Source: an uncultured Bacteroidia bacterium
GTDB lineage: Bacteria > Bacteroidota > Bacteroidia > Bacteroidales > F082
DNA length: 64,000 nucleotides
NCBI GenBank assembly: GCA_902800965.1
Contig: CADCGK010000011.1
Span: forward strand, 1-64,000
Direction of reading: 5' to 3'
Under the pieces are notes generated by a model. The model made no database searches and had not been told where the DNA came from. It saw only the letters and a list, made by a program, of their open reading frames with translations. Below are positions 9,501-18,498 of this stretch, one piece after another; position 1 is the first letter of the stretch; each line of letters starts with the position of its first letter. The position numbers were made by a program, and so were the translations under genes.

Positions 9501-9575
9501 CGTCATTGCGAGGAGGAACGACGAAGCAATCCACCGTTGACGAGTGTGGATTGCTTCGCTGCGCTCGCAATGACG
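9501..9575. repeat. Palindromic element, copy 1 (intergenic)
   Basis: 75 bp between the lepA and dprA stop codons. It begins CGTCATTGCGAGGA and ends CTCGCAATGACG, with inner arms GCAATCCAC and GTGGATTGC, and so forms a long imperfect hairpin. It fills the convergent gap and may act as a terminator. It belongs to the same family as the elements at 37035, 39781 and 63743. Confidence 0.85.
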
Positions 9576-10904
9576 TTAGCATCGTTGGTATCTTTTCCCT
9601 GGCAGCGCCATCAGGATGCCGTCAAACTCCAGGTTGAGCAGCAGGCTCGCCAGTTTGGTGGTGGGTAGCTCGGTTTTCACAATTAAGTCGTCGAGGTTGA
9701 CGATGGACTGATTCTCAAAGCAGTCCATGATCTTTTTCTCCTCATCGTTGAGTTCCCTGAAAATGGAGATCTGTCTTTCTTCGCTGTGGGGCCGTTCCCA
9801 GCGCATGACGTAGCGCAGGTTGGCGACGCTTTCCATGAGATGTGCCCGGTTGGTGCGGATCAGGTAATTGCAGCCTTGGCTGTAGAGGTCCATCACCCGA
9901 CCGGGATAGGCAAACACGTCGCGGCTGTAGGAGTTGGCAAGGTCGGCGGTGATCAAGGAGCCGCCTTTCAGCGCCGACTCGATGACGATGACGGCGTCTG
10001 ACATGCCAGCGATGATGCGGTTCCTGCGAGGGAAGTTCTCCCTGTCGGGCTGTGTGCCGCTCATGCACTCGGTAAGCAGTCCGCCGTTGGCGAGCATCTC
10101 CGCTGCGAGTTTTTTGTTGGCAGCAGGGTAGATCTGCTGAAAGCCGTTGCCCAGCACACCCACCGTGGGGATCCCAGCCTTTACCGACGACCGATGGGCG
10201 ATGGTGTCAACGCCGTAGGCGAGGCCGCTGACGACCAGCACCTGCTCATCGACGAGTTCGTTCACCAGATTGACGCAGTTCTCTTTGCCGTATTCCGTGA
10301 CGTTGCGAGTGCCGACGATGGCCACAACACGGCTGGCGTTCAAGTTGGCGTTGCCCTTGTAATATAGCATCAATGGGCTGTCGTCGCATTGCAAAAGCCT
10401 TCGAGGATAGTCGGCATCTTGATAGAACAAGGGTTTGATGTCGTTTCTTTCGATGAAATCCACTTCTTGTTCCGCCCGCTTCAGGATGTCTTTGGGATTG
10501 CTAAGTGCGTCAAGGGTGACTTCGCGCATGCCGCTGATCTTTTCCAGTGCTTTGCGTTTTTCCATGAATATTGCCTCCGCGCTGCCGCAGTAGGCAACGA
10601 ATTTCTTTCCGCTGATGTCGCCGATGCCGGGAATCAGGGTGATGGCGATTTGGTAAATGAGTTCGTGTTTCATGTCTTTATTTAATCTCGTCGGCTCAGG
10701 CTTTGAAAAGAACCCCTCGAAACTCAGATCTTCGTCCAATTCTTCCCAATGGATGCCGAAGCTGTCCGCTTCATAACGAAGACGTTGTTTTTGAGAGGCA
10801 TTCCGCAATCTTGGATAGTCGGCGAATTGTTCGCAGGCTTCTTCCCCCTCCTTGGTCCGAATCCATATTGCGGTGTTGGTTAACCAGATTTTTTCGATGT
10901 TCAT
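9576..10904 (-). CDS. dprA: DUF2442-like domain fused to DprA
   Basis: 442 residues. Residues about 1-77 resemble DUF2442 proteins (IWLTNTAIWIRTKEG, a DYPRL motif, then FGIHWEELDEDLSFEGFF). From Met78 (codon at 10671-10673) a complete DprA follows: an N-terminal helix-hairpin-like LIPGIGD region, the Rossmann-like core with IVGTRN, SGLAYGVDTIAH, GNGFQQIYPAAN and NFPRRNRIIAGMS, and a C-terminal winged-helix-like segment. DprA loads RecA on single-stranded DNA during natural transformation. The frame is open between the two parts with no stop, so this is either a true fusion or a DUF2442 gene whose stop was lost; an internal start at 10673 would give normal DprA (365 residues). Confidence 0.88.
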   Translation of the reverse strand: MNIEKIWLTNTAIWIRTKEGEEACEQFADYPRLRNASQKQRLRYEADSFGIHWEELDEDLSFEGFFSKPEPTRLNKDMKHELIYQIAITLIPGIGDISGKKFVAYCGSAEAIFMEKRKALEKISGMREVTLDALSNPKDILKRAEQEVDFIERNDIKPLFYQDADYPRRLLQCDDSPLMLYYKGNANLNASRVVAIVGTRNVTEYGKENCVNLVNELVDEQVLVVSGLAYGVDTIAHRSSVKAGIPTVGVLGNGFQQIYPAANKKLAAEMLANGGLLTECMSGTQPDRENFPRRNRIIAGMSDAVIVIESALKGGSLITADLANSYSRDVFAYPGRVMDLYSQGCNYLIRTNRAHLMESVANLRYVMRWERPHSEERQISIFRELNDEEKKIMDCFENQSIVNLDDLIVKTELPTTKLASLLLNLEFDGILMALPGKRYQRC

Positions 10905-10967
10905 TTTGAATGAGTTTTTGTTATTTATTTAATTAATTTCTATTCAGAATAAAATTAGAATATTTTA

Positions 10968-10975
10968 CAAATATA
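10968..10975 (-). promoter_or_regulatory. -7 promoter box of the DUF2442-dprA gene
   Basis: CAAATATA on the plus strand reads TATATTTG on the minus strand, about 64 bases before the ATG at 10904, in an AT-rich leader. It supports transcription from the fusion start rather than the internal DprA start. Confidence 0.5.
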
Positions 10976-11057
10976 GATAAATTTTTTTATTATTCTTGGG
11001 TTTTTATGTTTTTTTCGTACTTTTCTCTTGAAAGAAAAGTCACAAAGAAAAAAATAG

Positions 11058-11065
11058 TAACTTTG
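11058..11065 (+). promoter_or_regulatory. -7 promoter box of rsgA, leaderless
   Basis: TAACTTTG ends 5 bases before the ATG at 11071, so the expected transcription start coincides with the start codon. Confidence 0.6.
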
Positions 11066-11070
11066 CCGCC

Positions 11071-11997
11071 ATGAAAGGCCAAGTCATCAAGTCAACGGGT
11101 AGCTGGTACATCGTCCTCGACGAGACGGGACGGCAATGGGAATGCCGACTTCGAGGTAAGATACGCCTCGATGGATTGCGTTCCACGAACCCTGTGGCCG
11201 TAGGTGACAAGGTGGATTTCGAGCAGGAGCCGGGGAAGGAAACGGGAGTCATCAAGAGGATTGAGCCTCGCAACAATGTGATTGTCCGGAAATCCGTCAA
11301 CCTGAGCAAGGCATCGCATATCATTGCATCCAATGTGGATCTGGCCATCGTGGTGGCTACCATGGCGAACCCTCGGACATCCACTGGTTTCATCGACCGT
11401 TTTATGGTCACCGCCGAGGCTTATCATATTCCGACGGCCTTGATCTTCAACAAATGTGATCTCTATGACGACGATCTGATAGGAGACATGGCGGAGTTGA
11501 TCGAGTACTATTCCAGTATTGGATACACTTCTTTTGGCGTTTCGGCCAAAACGGGCTTCAAGCTGGATGAGCTCAAGGCATTGATGCAAGGCAAGATCTG
11601 TCTTTTCGCCGGTCATTCCGGTGTGGGGAAGTCGGCGCTGGTCAACGCCCTGGATCCGAGCCTCAATGTTCGTATCGGTGAGATCTCTGATGTTCACAAC
11701 AAAGGCAAACACACCACTACCTTTGCCGAGATGCATCACCTGTCATTCGGCGCATGGATTGTGGATACGCCTGGCATTCGTGAGTTTGCGCTCTACGACA
11801 TGGAAAAAGAGACGTTGGCCCAACGCTTTCCAGAGATGCGTAACCTGATGAGTGAATGCCGTTTTGCCAACTGTACCCACATCCATGAGCCTGGCTGCGC
11901 CGTCAAAGAAGCCGTCGAACAAGGCGACATTGCCGATTGGCGCTATTCCAACTATTTGAGAATGTATAACAACGAGGATTGGAGCTATGAAAGTTGA
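11071..11997 (+). CDS. rsgA: Ribosome small-subunit GTPase RsgA
   Basis: A 308-residue circularly permuted GTPase that checks late maturation of the 30S subunit. It has an N-terminal OB fold, then the permuted G-motif order: FNKCDL (G4), GVGKSALVNAL (G1) and DTPGIREF (G3). The C-terminal zinc-binding segment is CRFANCTHIHEPGC. The length is normal. Its stop codon overlaps the start of the following CBS-remnant gene by 11 bases, which suggests co-transcription toward nadK. Confidence 0.97.
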   Translation: MKGQVIKSTGSWYIVLDETGRQWECRLRGKIRLDGLRSTNPVAVGDKVDFEQEPGKETGVIKRIEPRNNVIVRKSVNLSKASHIIASNVDLAIVVATMANPRTSTGFIDRFMVTAEAYHIPTALIFNKCDLYDDDLIGDMAELIEYYSSIGYTSFGVSAKTGFKLDELKALMQGKICLFAGHSGVGKSALVNALDPSLNVRIGEISDVHNKGKHTTTFAEMHHLSFGAWIVDTPGIREFALYDMEKETLAQRFPEMRNLMSECRFANCTHIHEPGCAVKEAVEQGDIADWRYSNYLRMYNNEDWSYES

Positions 11998-12343
11998 AAA
12001 CGGAGAATTGGAGACAGGGAGTTGGAAATCTTTCAGCTTTCAGCTTTCACCTTTCAGCTGTATTATCCAGCTGGAAATGGGCACTTACGACTATAGCCTA
12101 ACGGAAATTGCCAGAATCGTGGAAGAGAACGATGCTAAAATCCTTGGCCTGACGGTGGACAACATCCCAGAGGATCCCGGCAGGATACTGGTGAGCATTT
12201 TGGTCAACAAGTCTGACTGTGGAGCAATCCTGCAAAGTTTTTATCGCTATAACTATAACGTAGTCAATATATTCAGCTCTCCTGACGAGAACAACGACCT
12301 TCGCGACAGGTACGCCCTTCTGATGAAATACTTGAGCGTCTAA
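11987..12343 (+). CDS. Truncated CBS-family protein (C-terminal ACT-like domain only)
   Basis: 118 residues. From about residue 26 it reads like the C-terminal ACT-like part of the CBS-pair proteins that sit upstream of nadK in many Bacteroidota (IIQLEMGTYDYSLTEIA, then FYRYNYNV and LRDRYALLMKYL). The two CBS domains normally in front are missing. In their place residues 1-25 come from a short-repeat tract including four TTTCAGC-type heptamers. The start at 11987 overlaps the rsgA stop; a shorter start at 12077 (Met31) would leave only the ACT-like part. I read it as a remnant that may still fold; function unknown. Confidence 0.65.
   Translation: MKVENGELETGSWKSFSFQLSPFSCIIQLEMGTYDYSLTEIARIVEENDAKILGLTVDNIPEDPGRILVSILVNKSDCGAILQSFYRYNYNVVNIFSSPDENNDLRDRYALLMKYLSV
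12031..12058. repeat. Heptamer array, 4 units (TTTCAGC)
   Basis: TTTCAGC, TTTCAGC, TTTCACC and TTTCAGC in exact register, preceded at 12002-12025 by three 8-bp units starting GGAG. Together they encode the N-terminus of the CBS remnant. Confidence 0.85.
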
Positions 12344-12354
12344 AAATTGGAATC

Positions 12355-13224
12355 ATGAAAATTGCATTGTTTGGAAAAGCCATCGCCCCGGAAAACGGGA
12401 TCTATATGAGACAACTGATACAAAGGCTGGTCGAGCACCAGGTCGAGGTGATGGTGTATGAGCCTTTCGCTAATTATATCCCCGATGGTTTTTCGTTCCA
12501 ACGCTTTTCAAAGACGGGAGAGCTGAAAGGAAACGCTGACCTGATGTTTTCCATCGGTGGTGACGGAACCATCTTGGATGCCGTGCCTTTGCTTCGCGAC
12601 TCAGGGATCCCTGTGCTGGGGATCAACATGGGACGTCTGGGTTTTATCTCCAGCGTGGCACGGGACGAGATAGAGAATGCCGTGGAGCAGATCTTGCAAG
12701 GACGTTTCACTACGGAAAGCCGAACCTTGCTGGAGTTGGTGGCTCCTCAAGGGGTGTTTGATGACACAGTCAATTATGCTTTGAACGAAATCAATATCAT
12801 CCGGAACCCTGAGCATTCATTGCTGGCGATCAAGGTTTTTGTCAACGATGCCTTTCTGAACACCTACTGGGGAGACGGCATCCTCATGGCCACGCCGACA
12901 GGCTCCACCGCCTATTCGTTGAGCGCAGGAGGCCCCATCCTCACACCCGACTCCCGAAATTTTGTCATCACACCCATTGCCGCGCACAATTTAACGGTAC
13001 GTCCCATCGTTATTCCTGACGACAGCGTGGTCCGCATCCATGTGGAGGGACGTGAGAAGAAATTTGTGTTCAGCATGGACTCCAGGGTCCGTGCTTTGGA
13101 CACCTCGGTGGAGCTGGTCGTTCGGAAGGCTGATTTCTGCATCCGCACCGTCAGAATGGAAGGGACGGATTTCTTCAGTACCATCCGCAACAAACTCTCA
13201 TGGGGCAAGGACAATAGAAATTGA
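12355..13224 (+). CDS. nadK: NAD kinase
   Basis: 289 residues; phosphorylates NAD to NADP. The GGDGT motif is followed by the GINMGRLGFIS and TPTGSTAYSLSAGGP motifs that bind NAD and form the catalytic centre. Length is typical. It starts 11 bases after the CBS remnant, in the order usual for Bacteroidota (CBS protein, nadK, PorG/DUF6089-like, uppS, bamA, ompH). Confidence 0.97.
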   Translation: MKIALFGKAIAPENGIYMRQLIQRLVEHQVEVMVYEPFANYIPDGFSFQRFSKTGELKGNADLMFSIGGDGTILDAVPLLRDSGIPVLGINMGRLGFISSVARDEIENAVEQILQGRFTTESRTLLELVAPQGVFDDTVNYALNEINIIRNPEHSLLAIKVFVNDAFLNTYWGDGILMATPTGSTAYSLSAGGPILTPDSRNFVITPIAAHNLTVRPIVIPDDSVVRIHVEGREKKFVFSMDSRVRALDTSVELVVRKADFCIRTVRMEGTDFFSTIRNKLSWGKDNRN

Positions 13225-13258
13225 TTTCCTGCGTTGTCACATTATTAAAAAAAAGTCT

Positions 13259-13266
13259 TAACTTTG
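13259..13266 (+). promoter_or_regulatory. -7 promoter box before the PorG-like gene
   Basis: TAACTTTG ends 12 bases before the ATG at 13279. It gives the envelope operon its own promoter downstream of nadK. Confidence 0.6.
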
Positions 13267-13278
13267 CACACTTTTAAC

Positions 13279-14304
13279 ATGATGAGAAAAAGACTGCGTT
13301 TTTGGTTCGTGACAATGATGCTGGCTTTGATGAGCCAGTCCCCACTTTATGTGACTGCCCAGAATCCACAAACCATAGAGGTTGGACCGCATTTTGGTGT
13401 CACCTCCTATGTCGGTGAATTGAATACTTGGAGGAACTTGTTGGATTGGGATTGGAAGTCTTTCAACCAATTCGATTACGATCTGGGTGCTGTGGTGCGT
13501 TTCAATTACGACTCCCGTTGGTCCTTCCGTTTGGATTATTCCTATACCAGGCTGAGAGCTCGTGATGAGGTTGCCGCTTGGCGTCCTGAAGCTAAACTGA
13601 GTTTTCAGTCTAAGATGCATGATATAGGCCTGATGGCGGAGTTTAATTTCCTCAACTACTATACGGGTCGCCCCGAATCATCCATTTCGCCTTATATTTT
13701 CGCTGGAGTTTCTGGATTTATGTTCAATACCAGAGCATTTACGGGTAATCAAACGATAGATACATGTCGGCTCTTGACCCGGGGTACAGATTATGTCATG
13801 CAAAAGAAGGGCGGCTCTTTCGTTACTGAGCCTGCAACCAAGAATAAATATGGTCTTTCCATTCCATTCGGTGTAGGCTGTAAATTGTCGCTTTCCAAGC
13901 ATCTGGCCGCAACAATTGAATGGAGAATGCACTATGCACTCACGGATTACCTGGATGATGTCAGCGGGGTTTATGCTCCCAATGCCAAACATTCCATGTT
14001 GGTTGCCAAGCCTGCAACAGACAATCAAGGCAACAATGCTTATGTTCCCGCGCCGTTCCCCTTGTCTGAGATTTTTCCCAATGGTATTCCCCTTTACGAT
14101 TTTGAGGAGTTTGTTGGCGATCCATCACACCTTCCTCAGGACAAGATCCTCGTGTATGACTTCTCCGATCCATCTGGCCTGTTTGATGAAAAACAGCAAA
14201 GAGGAAACCATGCCAATAACGATTGGTTTGGGATGATTAACCTATCCTTTACCTGGAAGTTTGTGATTCCAGGCAACTCCGCCTGTAAAATGAATATTGA
14301 ATAG
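13279..14304 (+). CDS. DUF6089/PorG-like outer membrane protein
   Basis: 341 residues with a signal peptide ending near YVTAQ. The rest has alternating beta-strand character: a small outer-membrane barrel with the DUF6089-like N-terminal pattern IEVGPHFGVTSYVGEL, aromatic strands (FRLDYSYTRLRA), and a final strand ending in FTWKFV. In related bacteria the nadK-uppS-bamA neighbourhood holds PorG, an outer-membrane component associated with the type IX secretion machinery; the T9SS cargo genes in this window fit that role, but PorG identity is inferred from position and family likeness. The ATG at 13279 is preferred over an in-frame TTG at 13264, which lies in the -7 box. Confidence 0.75.
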   Translation: MMRKRLRFWFVTMMLALMSQSPLYVTAQNPQTIEVGPHFGVTSYVGELNTWRNLLDWDWKSFNQFDYDLGAVVRFNYDSRWSFRLDYSYTRLRARDEVAAWRPEAKLSFQSKMHDIGLMAEFNFLNYYTGRPESSISPYIFAGVSGFMFNTRAFTGNQTIDTCRLLTRGTDYVMQKKGGSFVTEPATKNKYGLSIPFGVGCKLSLSKHLAATIEWRMHYALTDYLDDVSGVYAPNAKHSMLVAKPATDNQGNNAYVPAPFPLSEIFPNGIPLYDFEEFVGDPSHLPQDKILVYDFSDPSGLFDEKQQRGNHANNDWFGMINLSFTWKFVIPGNSACKMNIE

Positions 14305-14306
14305 TC

Positions 14307-15050
14307 ATGTCGCTGAAAGAACAAATCGATATAGAACGTTTGCCCAAGCATATAGCTGTTATTATGGATGGTAATGGCCGATGGGCTAAGGAACGTGGCA
14401 AACCGCGTATCTTTGGACATCAAAGTGCGATTAAATCGGTGCGTGAAATCAATGAGGCCTGTGCTGAGTTGGGCGTCTCGTACCTCACGTTATATGCTTT
14501 TTCAACAGAAAATTGGAATCGTCCTACCGATGAAGTTAAAGGCTTGATGACACTTCTTGGTCAAACCATGCGTAATGAGGCATCAACTTTGATCAAAAAC
14601 AGCATTCGTCTCCAAGTGACTGGTGATGTTGAAAAGATGCCTGTGGAAACCGTGAAGCTGATCAACGAAACCATTGAAAGGACGAAAGGAGGTTCGCGGA
14701 TGGTGCTTAACTTAGCCTTGAGCTATTCGGGAAGATGGGAAATCACGGAAGCTGCACGTAAGATCGCCCAAGAAGCAAAGGCGGGCACTTTGGATCCGGA
14801 AACCATTACAGAAGATTCAATCGCAGCACACCTTGCCACGGCAGGGATGCCTGATCCGGAATTGCTCATCCGCACCAGTGGTGAACTGCGTATCAGCAAC
14901 TTCCTGCTTTGGCAGTTGGCATATTCGGAACTCTATTTTACCAACAAGTATTGGCCGGATTTCAGGAAAGAAGACCTGTATGAGGCCATTGTTAATTATC
15001 AACATCGCGAACGCCGCTTTGGCAAGACAAGCGAACAAATCACCAAATGA
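14307..15050 (+). CDS. uppS: Undecaprenyl-diphosphate synthase
   Basis: A 247-residue cis-prenyltransferase that makes the C55 lipid carrier for peptidoglycan and O-antigen. The motif IAVIMDGNGRWA holds the catalytic Asp. It is followed by the GH near residue 40, LYAFSTENWNRP, and the C-terminal RTSGELRISNFLLWQ and YFTNKYWPDF signatures. The stop overlaps the bamA start (ATGA at 15047-15050), indicating translational coupling. Confidence 0.97.
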   Translation: MSLKEQIDIERLPKHIAVIMDGNGRWAKERGKPRIFGHQSAIKSVREINEACAELGVSYLTLYAFSTENWNRPTDEVKGLMTLLGQTMRNEASTLIKNSIRLQVTGDVEKMPVETVKLINETIERTKGGSRMVLNLALSYSGRWEITEAARKIAQEAKAGTLDPETITEDSIAAHLATAGMPDPELLIRTSGELRISNFLLWQLAYSELYFTNKYWPDFRKEDLYEAIVNYQHRERRFGKTSEQITK

Positions 15051-17710
15051 TGCATTGCATGAAAAGAAATATACTGTTTAGACCGCTTTTATTACTGATT
15101 GGCTTTATTGTCCTTGCATTAACCAGCGACCCTGTTTATGCTCAGATCAGGATTGGTGACGATATGTCGGACATAGACTATGCAAATCCTTCCAAATATG
15201 AAATTGGCGGTATTACCGTAGAAGGCACGCAATTTGTTGACGCCAATGTGCTCGCCATGCTTTCGGGCTTGAGGGTGGGCAATGAGATAACGGTTCCTAG
15301 CGATGATATCGGCACCGCCATCCGAAAGATCTGGGATCAAGGCATGTTCGAGGATGTGGCTATCAATGCCACTAATATTGTTGGGAATAAGATTTTCCTT
15401 CAAATAGTTGTTCAGGAACGTCCCCGTGTTTCCAAGTTCTCTTTCAATGGCATCAAGAAATCTGAAGCCGATGACATTCGTAATAAAATCAATCTTTCAA
15501 GGGGTGACATTGCCACTAACCACCTCGAGACCAAGACCCGTAGGATTATTGAAGATTTTTATGCCGACAAAGGTTACAATAATGCTGAGGTGACCATCAC
15601 TCAGGTTCCTGACACGACTAGGGAACACTATGTGGATCTTGTAATTGACGTAAAGAAGGGAGAAAAAGTGAAGATCGGGAAAATCAATATCATCGGTAAC
15701 GAAAGCCTCTCGGATGCCCAGATCCTTTCTGCTATGAAAGAGACCAAACAACGTGGTGTCTTCAATCCCCTTGAACCGCTGGGTCCCATGGTGGTCAACG
15801 CCGTGGCCGATGTCCTTACCCTGAAGCCTCTTCGCGCCATCACTGAAGTGGAGGAGTATTTCTATGAGAACTACAGGCCTCGTATCTTCAAGAGCTCCAA
15901 GTTCATGGAATCGAACTATCAGGATGACAAGTTGAACATCATCAAGAAATACAACGCCAAAGGTTATCGCGATGCTATCATCGTGAGGGACTCTGTATAT
16001 GCCATGGATGACAAGAATATTGGCATCGACATTGAGATCGATGAGGGCAACTTGTACCATTACCGCAATATCAATTGGACTGGTAATACGAAATATACCG
16101 CCGAGACGTTGAATGAAGTCCTCGGTATCAAACCAGGCGATGTCTATAATAAGGATTTGTTGAATGCCAACTTGACCTATAGTGAGACTTCACTGGATAT
16201 CTCTTCGCTTTATATGGATGACGGTTACCTCTTCTTCCGAGTGGATCCTGTGGAGGTTCAGGTGGAAAACGACTCCATTGACCTGGAAATCCGACTTCAG
16301 GAAGGAAAACAAGCCCGTATCAACAATGTGACTTTGAAGGGCAATACAAAGACGAATGACTTCGTGGTGATCCGTGAGATGTACTCGCGCCCTGGACAGC
16401 TCTTCAGCCGTAGCGACGTCACCCGTACCGTCAGGGAACTTGCCACTTTGGGTTTCTTTAACCAAGAGACCATCAACCCTGATGTAAAGGCCAATTACAA
16501 TGACAATACCGTGGACATTGAATACCAAGTGGAGGAGGCGAGTGCCGACCAAGTGTCGTTCTCGGCAGGCTGGGGATGGAACATGCTGATCCTCCAGGCA
16601 GGCCTCTCGTTCAACAACTTCTCCATGAGGAATATCTTCAATAAAGATGCTTGGAAACCGATCCCAGGCGGCGACGGACAGAAACTGTCACTGAATATCT
16701 CCACGTACGGCACTCGTTCCATCTATTATTCGCTGTCATTCACTGAACCTTGGTTGGGTGGTCGCAAGCCGAACTCTTTGACGGCCTCTATCTATCAGTC
16801 GTTCTATTCCAATTCCAATTATTATAAGAGAGATGACGAAAACTTCGGCTACTTCCGTATGACAGGTGCTACTGTAGGTTTGGGAAGCCGTCTGACATGG
16901 CCCGACGACTATTTCACCATCTATCATGGCCTCTCGCTGATGCAATACCGTTTGAAGAATTATGCCAACATCCTCAACTTTGGTTCTGGAAACGGATACT
17001 TCAACTTGATCAGCTACAATTTGAATATCGGACGTAATTCTGTCAGCCAGCCGTTATATCCGAGAAGCGGTTCCGAAGTCCAGCTCTCGCTGGAAATCAC
17101 CCCACCGGTTTCGCTGTTTACCAACAAAGACTACTCAACACTTTCCGAGGATGAGAAATACAAATGGATTGAAATGCACAAGTGGAAGTTCAAGGCAGCC
17201 TGGTACTCTGAGCTGTATGACAAGCTGGTGCTGATGACCCGTGTGCGCTTTGGCTATCTTGGGTTCTACAATGACGACATCGGTCCTACGCCGTTCCACC
17301 GCTTCTATCTGGGCGGCGATGGTATCCCGACAGGTTACATGTTCGACAGTAAGGAGGTCATTGGTATGCGTGGTTACCAGAACGAATCACTCACTCCTAA
17401 AAATACAGGTAGTTTGACAGGTGGTAACATCTTTACGAAATATACCTTGGAACTGCGTTATCCCTTGTCACTGAATCCATCTGCCACCATTTATGCTATG
17501 GGTTTTGTCGAGGCAGGTAACTGTTGGATCGGCTTTGAGAACTTCAATCCGTTCAAGGTGTATCGTTCCGCTGGTATCGGTGCCCGTATCTATCTCCCGA
17601 TGTTTGGACTCCTCGGTCTTGACTGGGGTTACGGCTTCGACAAGGTGCCAGGTTCCAACGAAGCTAGCGGTAGCCAGTTCCACTTCTCTATCGGAGGCTC
17701 GATCGACTGA
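15047..17710 (+). CDS. bamA: Outer membrane assembly factor BamA
   Basis: 887 residues. A signal peptide (cleavage near PVYAQ) is followed by POTRA repeats (about residues 45-430) with the pattern 'I..I.V.GN......I', and a C-terminal Omp85 barrel from about 500 to the end, including the final strand QFHFSIGGSID. BamA inserts beta-barrel proteins into the outer membrane. The annotated start is the ATG that overlaps uppS; a start at 15059 (MKRNILF) gives a more conventional signal peptide. Downstream Skp-like chaperones complete the set. Confidence 0.96.
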   Translation: MMHCMKRNILFRPLLLLIGFIVLALTSDPVYAQIRIGDDMSDIDYANPSKYEIGGITVEGTQFVDANVLAMLSGLRVGNEITVPSDDIGTAIRKIWDQGMFEDVAINATNIVGNKIFLQIVVQERPRVSKFSFNGIKKSEADDIRNKINLSRGDIATNHLETKTRRIIEDFYADKGYNNAEVTITQVPDTTREHYVDLVIDVKKGEKVKIGKINIIGNESLSDAQILSAMKETKQRGVFNPLEPLGPMVVNAVADVLTLKPLRAITEVEEYFYENYRPRIFKSSKFMESNYQDDKLNIIKKYNAKGYRDAIIVRDSVYAMDDKNIGIDIEIDEGNLYHYRNINWTGNTKYTAETLNEVLGIKPGDVYNKDLLNANLTYSETSLDISSLYMDDGYLFFRVDPVEVQVENDSIDLEIRLQEGKQARINNVTLKGNTKTNDFVVIREMYSRPGQLFSRSDVTRTVRELATLGFFNQETINPDVKANYNDNTVDIEYQVEEASADQVSFSAGWGWNMLILQAGLSFNNFSMRNIFNKDAWKPIPGGDGQKLSLNISTYGTRSIYYSLSFTEPWLGGRKPNSLTASIYQSFYSNSNYYKRDDENFGYFRMTGATVGLGSRLTWPDDYFTIYHGLSLMQYRLKNYANILNFGSGNGYFNLISYNLNIGRNSVSQPLYPRSGSEVQLSLEITPPVSLFTNKDYSTLSEDEKYKWIEMHKWKFKAAWYSELYDKLVLMTRVRFGYLGFYNDDIGPTPFHRFYLGGDGIPTGYMFDSKEVIGMRGYQNESLTPKNTGSLTGGNIFTKYTLELRYPLSLNPSATIYAMGFVEAGNCWIGFENFNPFKVYRSAGIGARIYLPMFGLLGLDWGYGFDKVPGSNEASGSQFHFSIGGSID

Positions 17711-17775
17711 TGAAGGAAATCGGCATGGTTATTGATTAAATAGAATTTTTAGACAACGAATAAATAAGAATAAAA

Positions 17776-18423
17776 ATGAAAGCATTAAAATCATTGTTTT
17801 TGACAGCAGCTATTATTTGCTGCAGTGCCTTTAGTGCCAGCGCACAGATCGGTGGACAGAAGTTTGCATACGTGGATTCTGATTATATCTTGAGTAACAT
17901 TCCGGAATACGGTGACGCTCAGGCTGAGCTTGAAGCGCTTTCCACCAAATGGAATAATGAAGTGAAAGCCATCTATGACAAAGTGTCTGATATGTATAAG
18001 AAATATCAGACCGAGATGGTGTTGCTGTCAGAAGACCAGAAACATGCCCGCGAACAGGAAATCATCAACAAGGAACAGGAAGCCAAGAATCTTCAGATGC
18101 AGTATTTCGGCTCCGATGGTCAGCTCTATCAGAAACGTACCGAGTTGGTTCAGCCTATTCAGGAGAAGATCTACACAGCATTGACCGAACTCTCACAGAC
18201 CAAGGGCTATACCTTCGTGTTTGACTTGGCATCAGGCACTTCCGTCCTCTATGCCTCTGAACGTGCCGACATCAGCGACGATGTTCTCGATCAGCTGAGC
18301 AACGTCATGCAGACCGTCCGCAGGGAAGACCGTAAGCGCGCCAATGCTGCCGCTGGTAAAACCACTACAAACGCTTCAAGTTCAAAAACATCATCTGTAA
18401 AGCCCGGAAAAAGCAAGAAATGA
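17776..18423 (+). CDS. Skp/OmpH-family periplasmic chaperone, copy 1
   Basis: 215 residues; the signal peptide ends near ASAQ. The mature part starts with FAYVDSDYILSNIPEY and continues as a long charged coiled coil, with the late motif YTFVFDLASGTSVLYA typical of OmpH. It ends in a Lys/Ser-rich tail. Skp holds unfolded outer-membrane proteins in the periplasm for BamA. It lies 65 bases after bamA. A second Skp-like gene follows; the two are tandem paralogues. Confidence 0.93.
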   Translation: MKALKSLFLTAAIICCSAFSASAQIGGQKFAYVDSDYILSNIPEYGDAQAELEALSTKWNNEVKAIYDKVSDMYKKYQTEMVLLSEDQKHAREQEIINKEQEAKNLQMQYFGSDGQLYQKRTELVQPIQEKIYTALTELSQTKGYTFVFDLASGTSVLYASERADISDDVLDQLSNVMQTVRREDRKRANAAAGKTTTNASSSKTSSVKPGKSKK

Positions 18424-18445
18424 TTCCACATATCGGGATAATTGC

Positions 18446-18453
18446 TATCTTTG
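18446..18453 (+). promoter_or_regulatory. -7 promoter box before the second Skp gene
   Basis: TATCTTTG lies 46 bases before the ATG at 18499, so the second chaperone can be expressed separately from the bamA operon. Confidence 0.55.
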
Positions 18454-18498
18454 CGCCCTCAAAACAAGTGAATAATTAAATCATTAAAAATCCATACA

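Noticed and set aside
9501..9575. Possible tRNA or small RNA gene in the palindrome
   Set aside because: The fold is a simple long hairpin without a cloverleaf, and the same sequence recurs inside genes, so it is a dispersed repeat.
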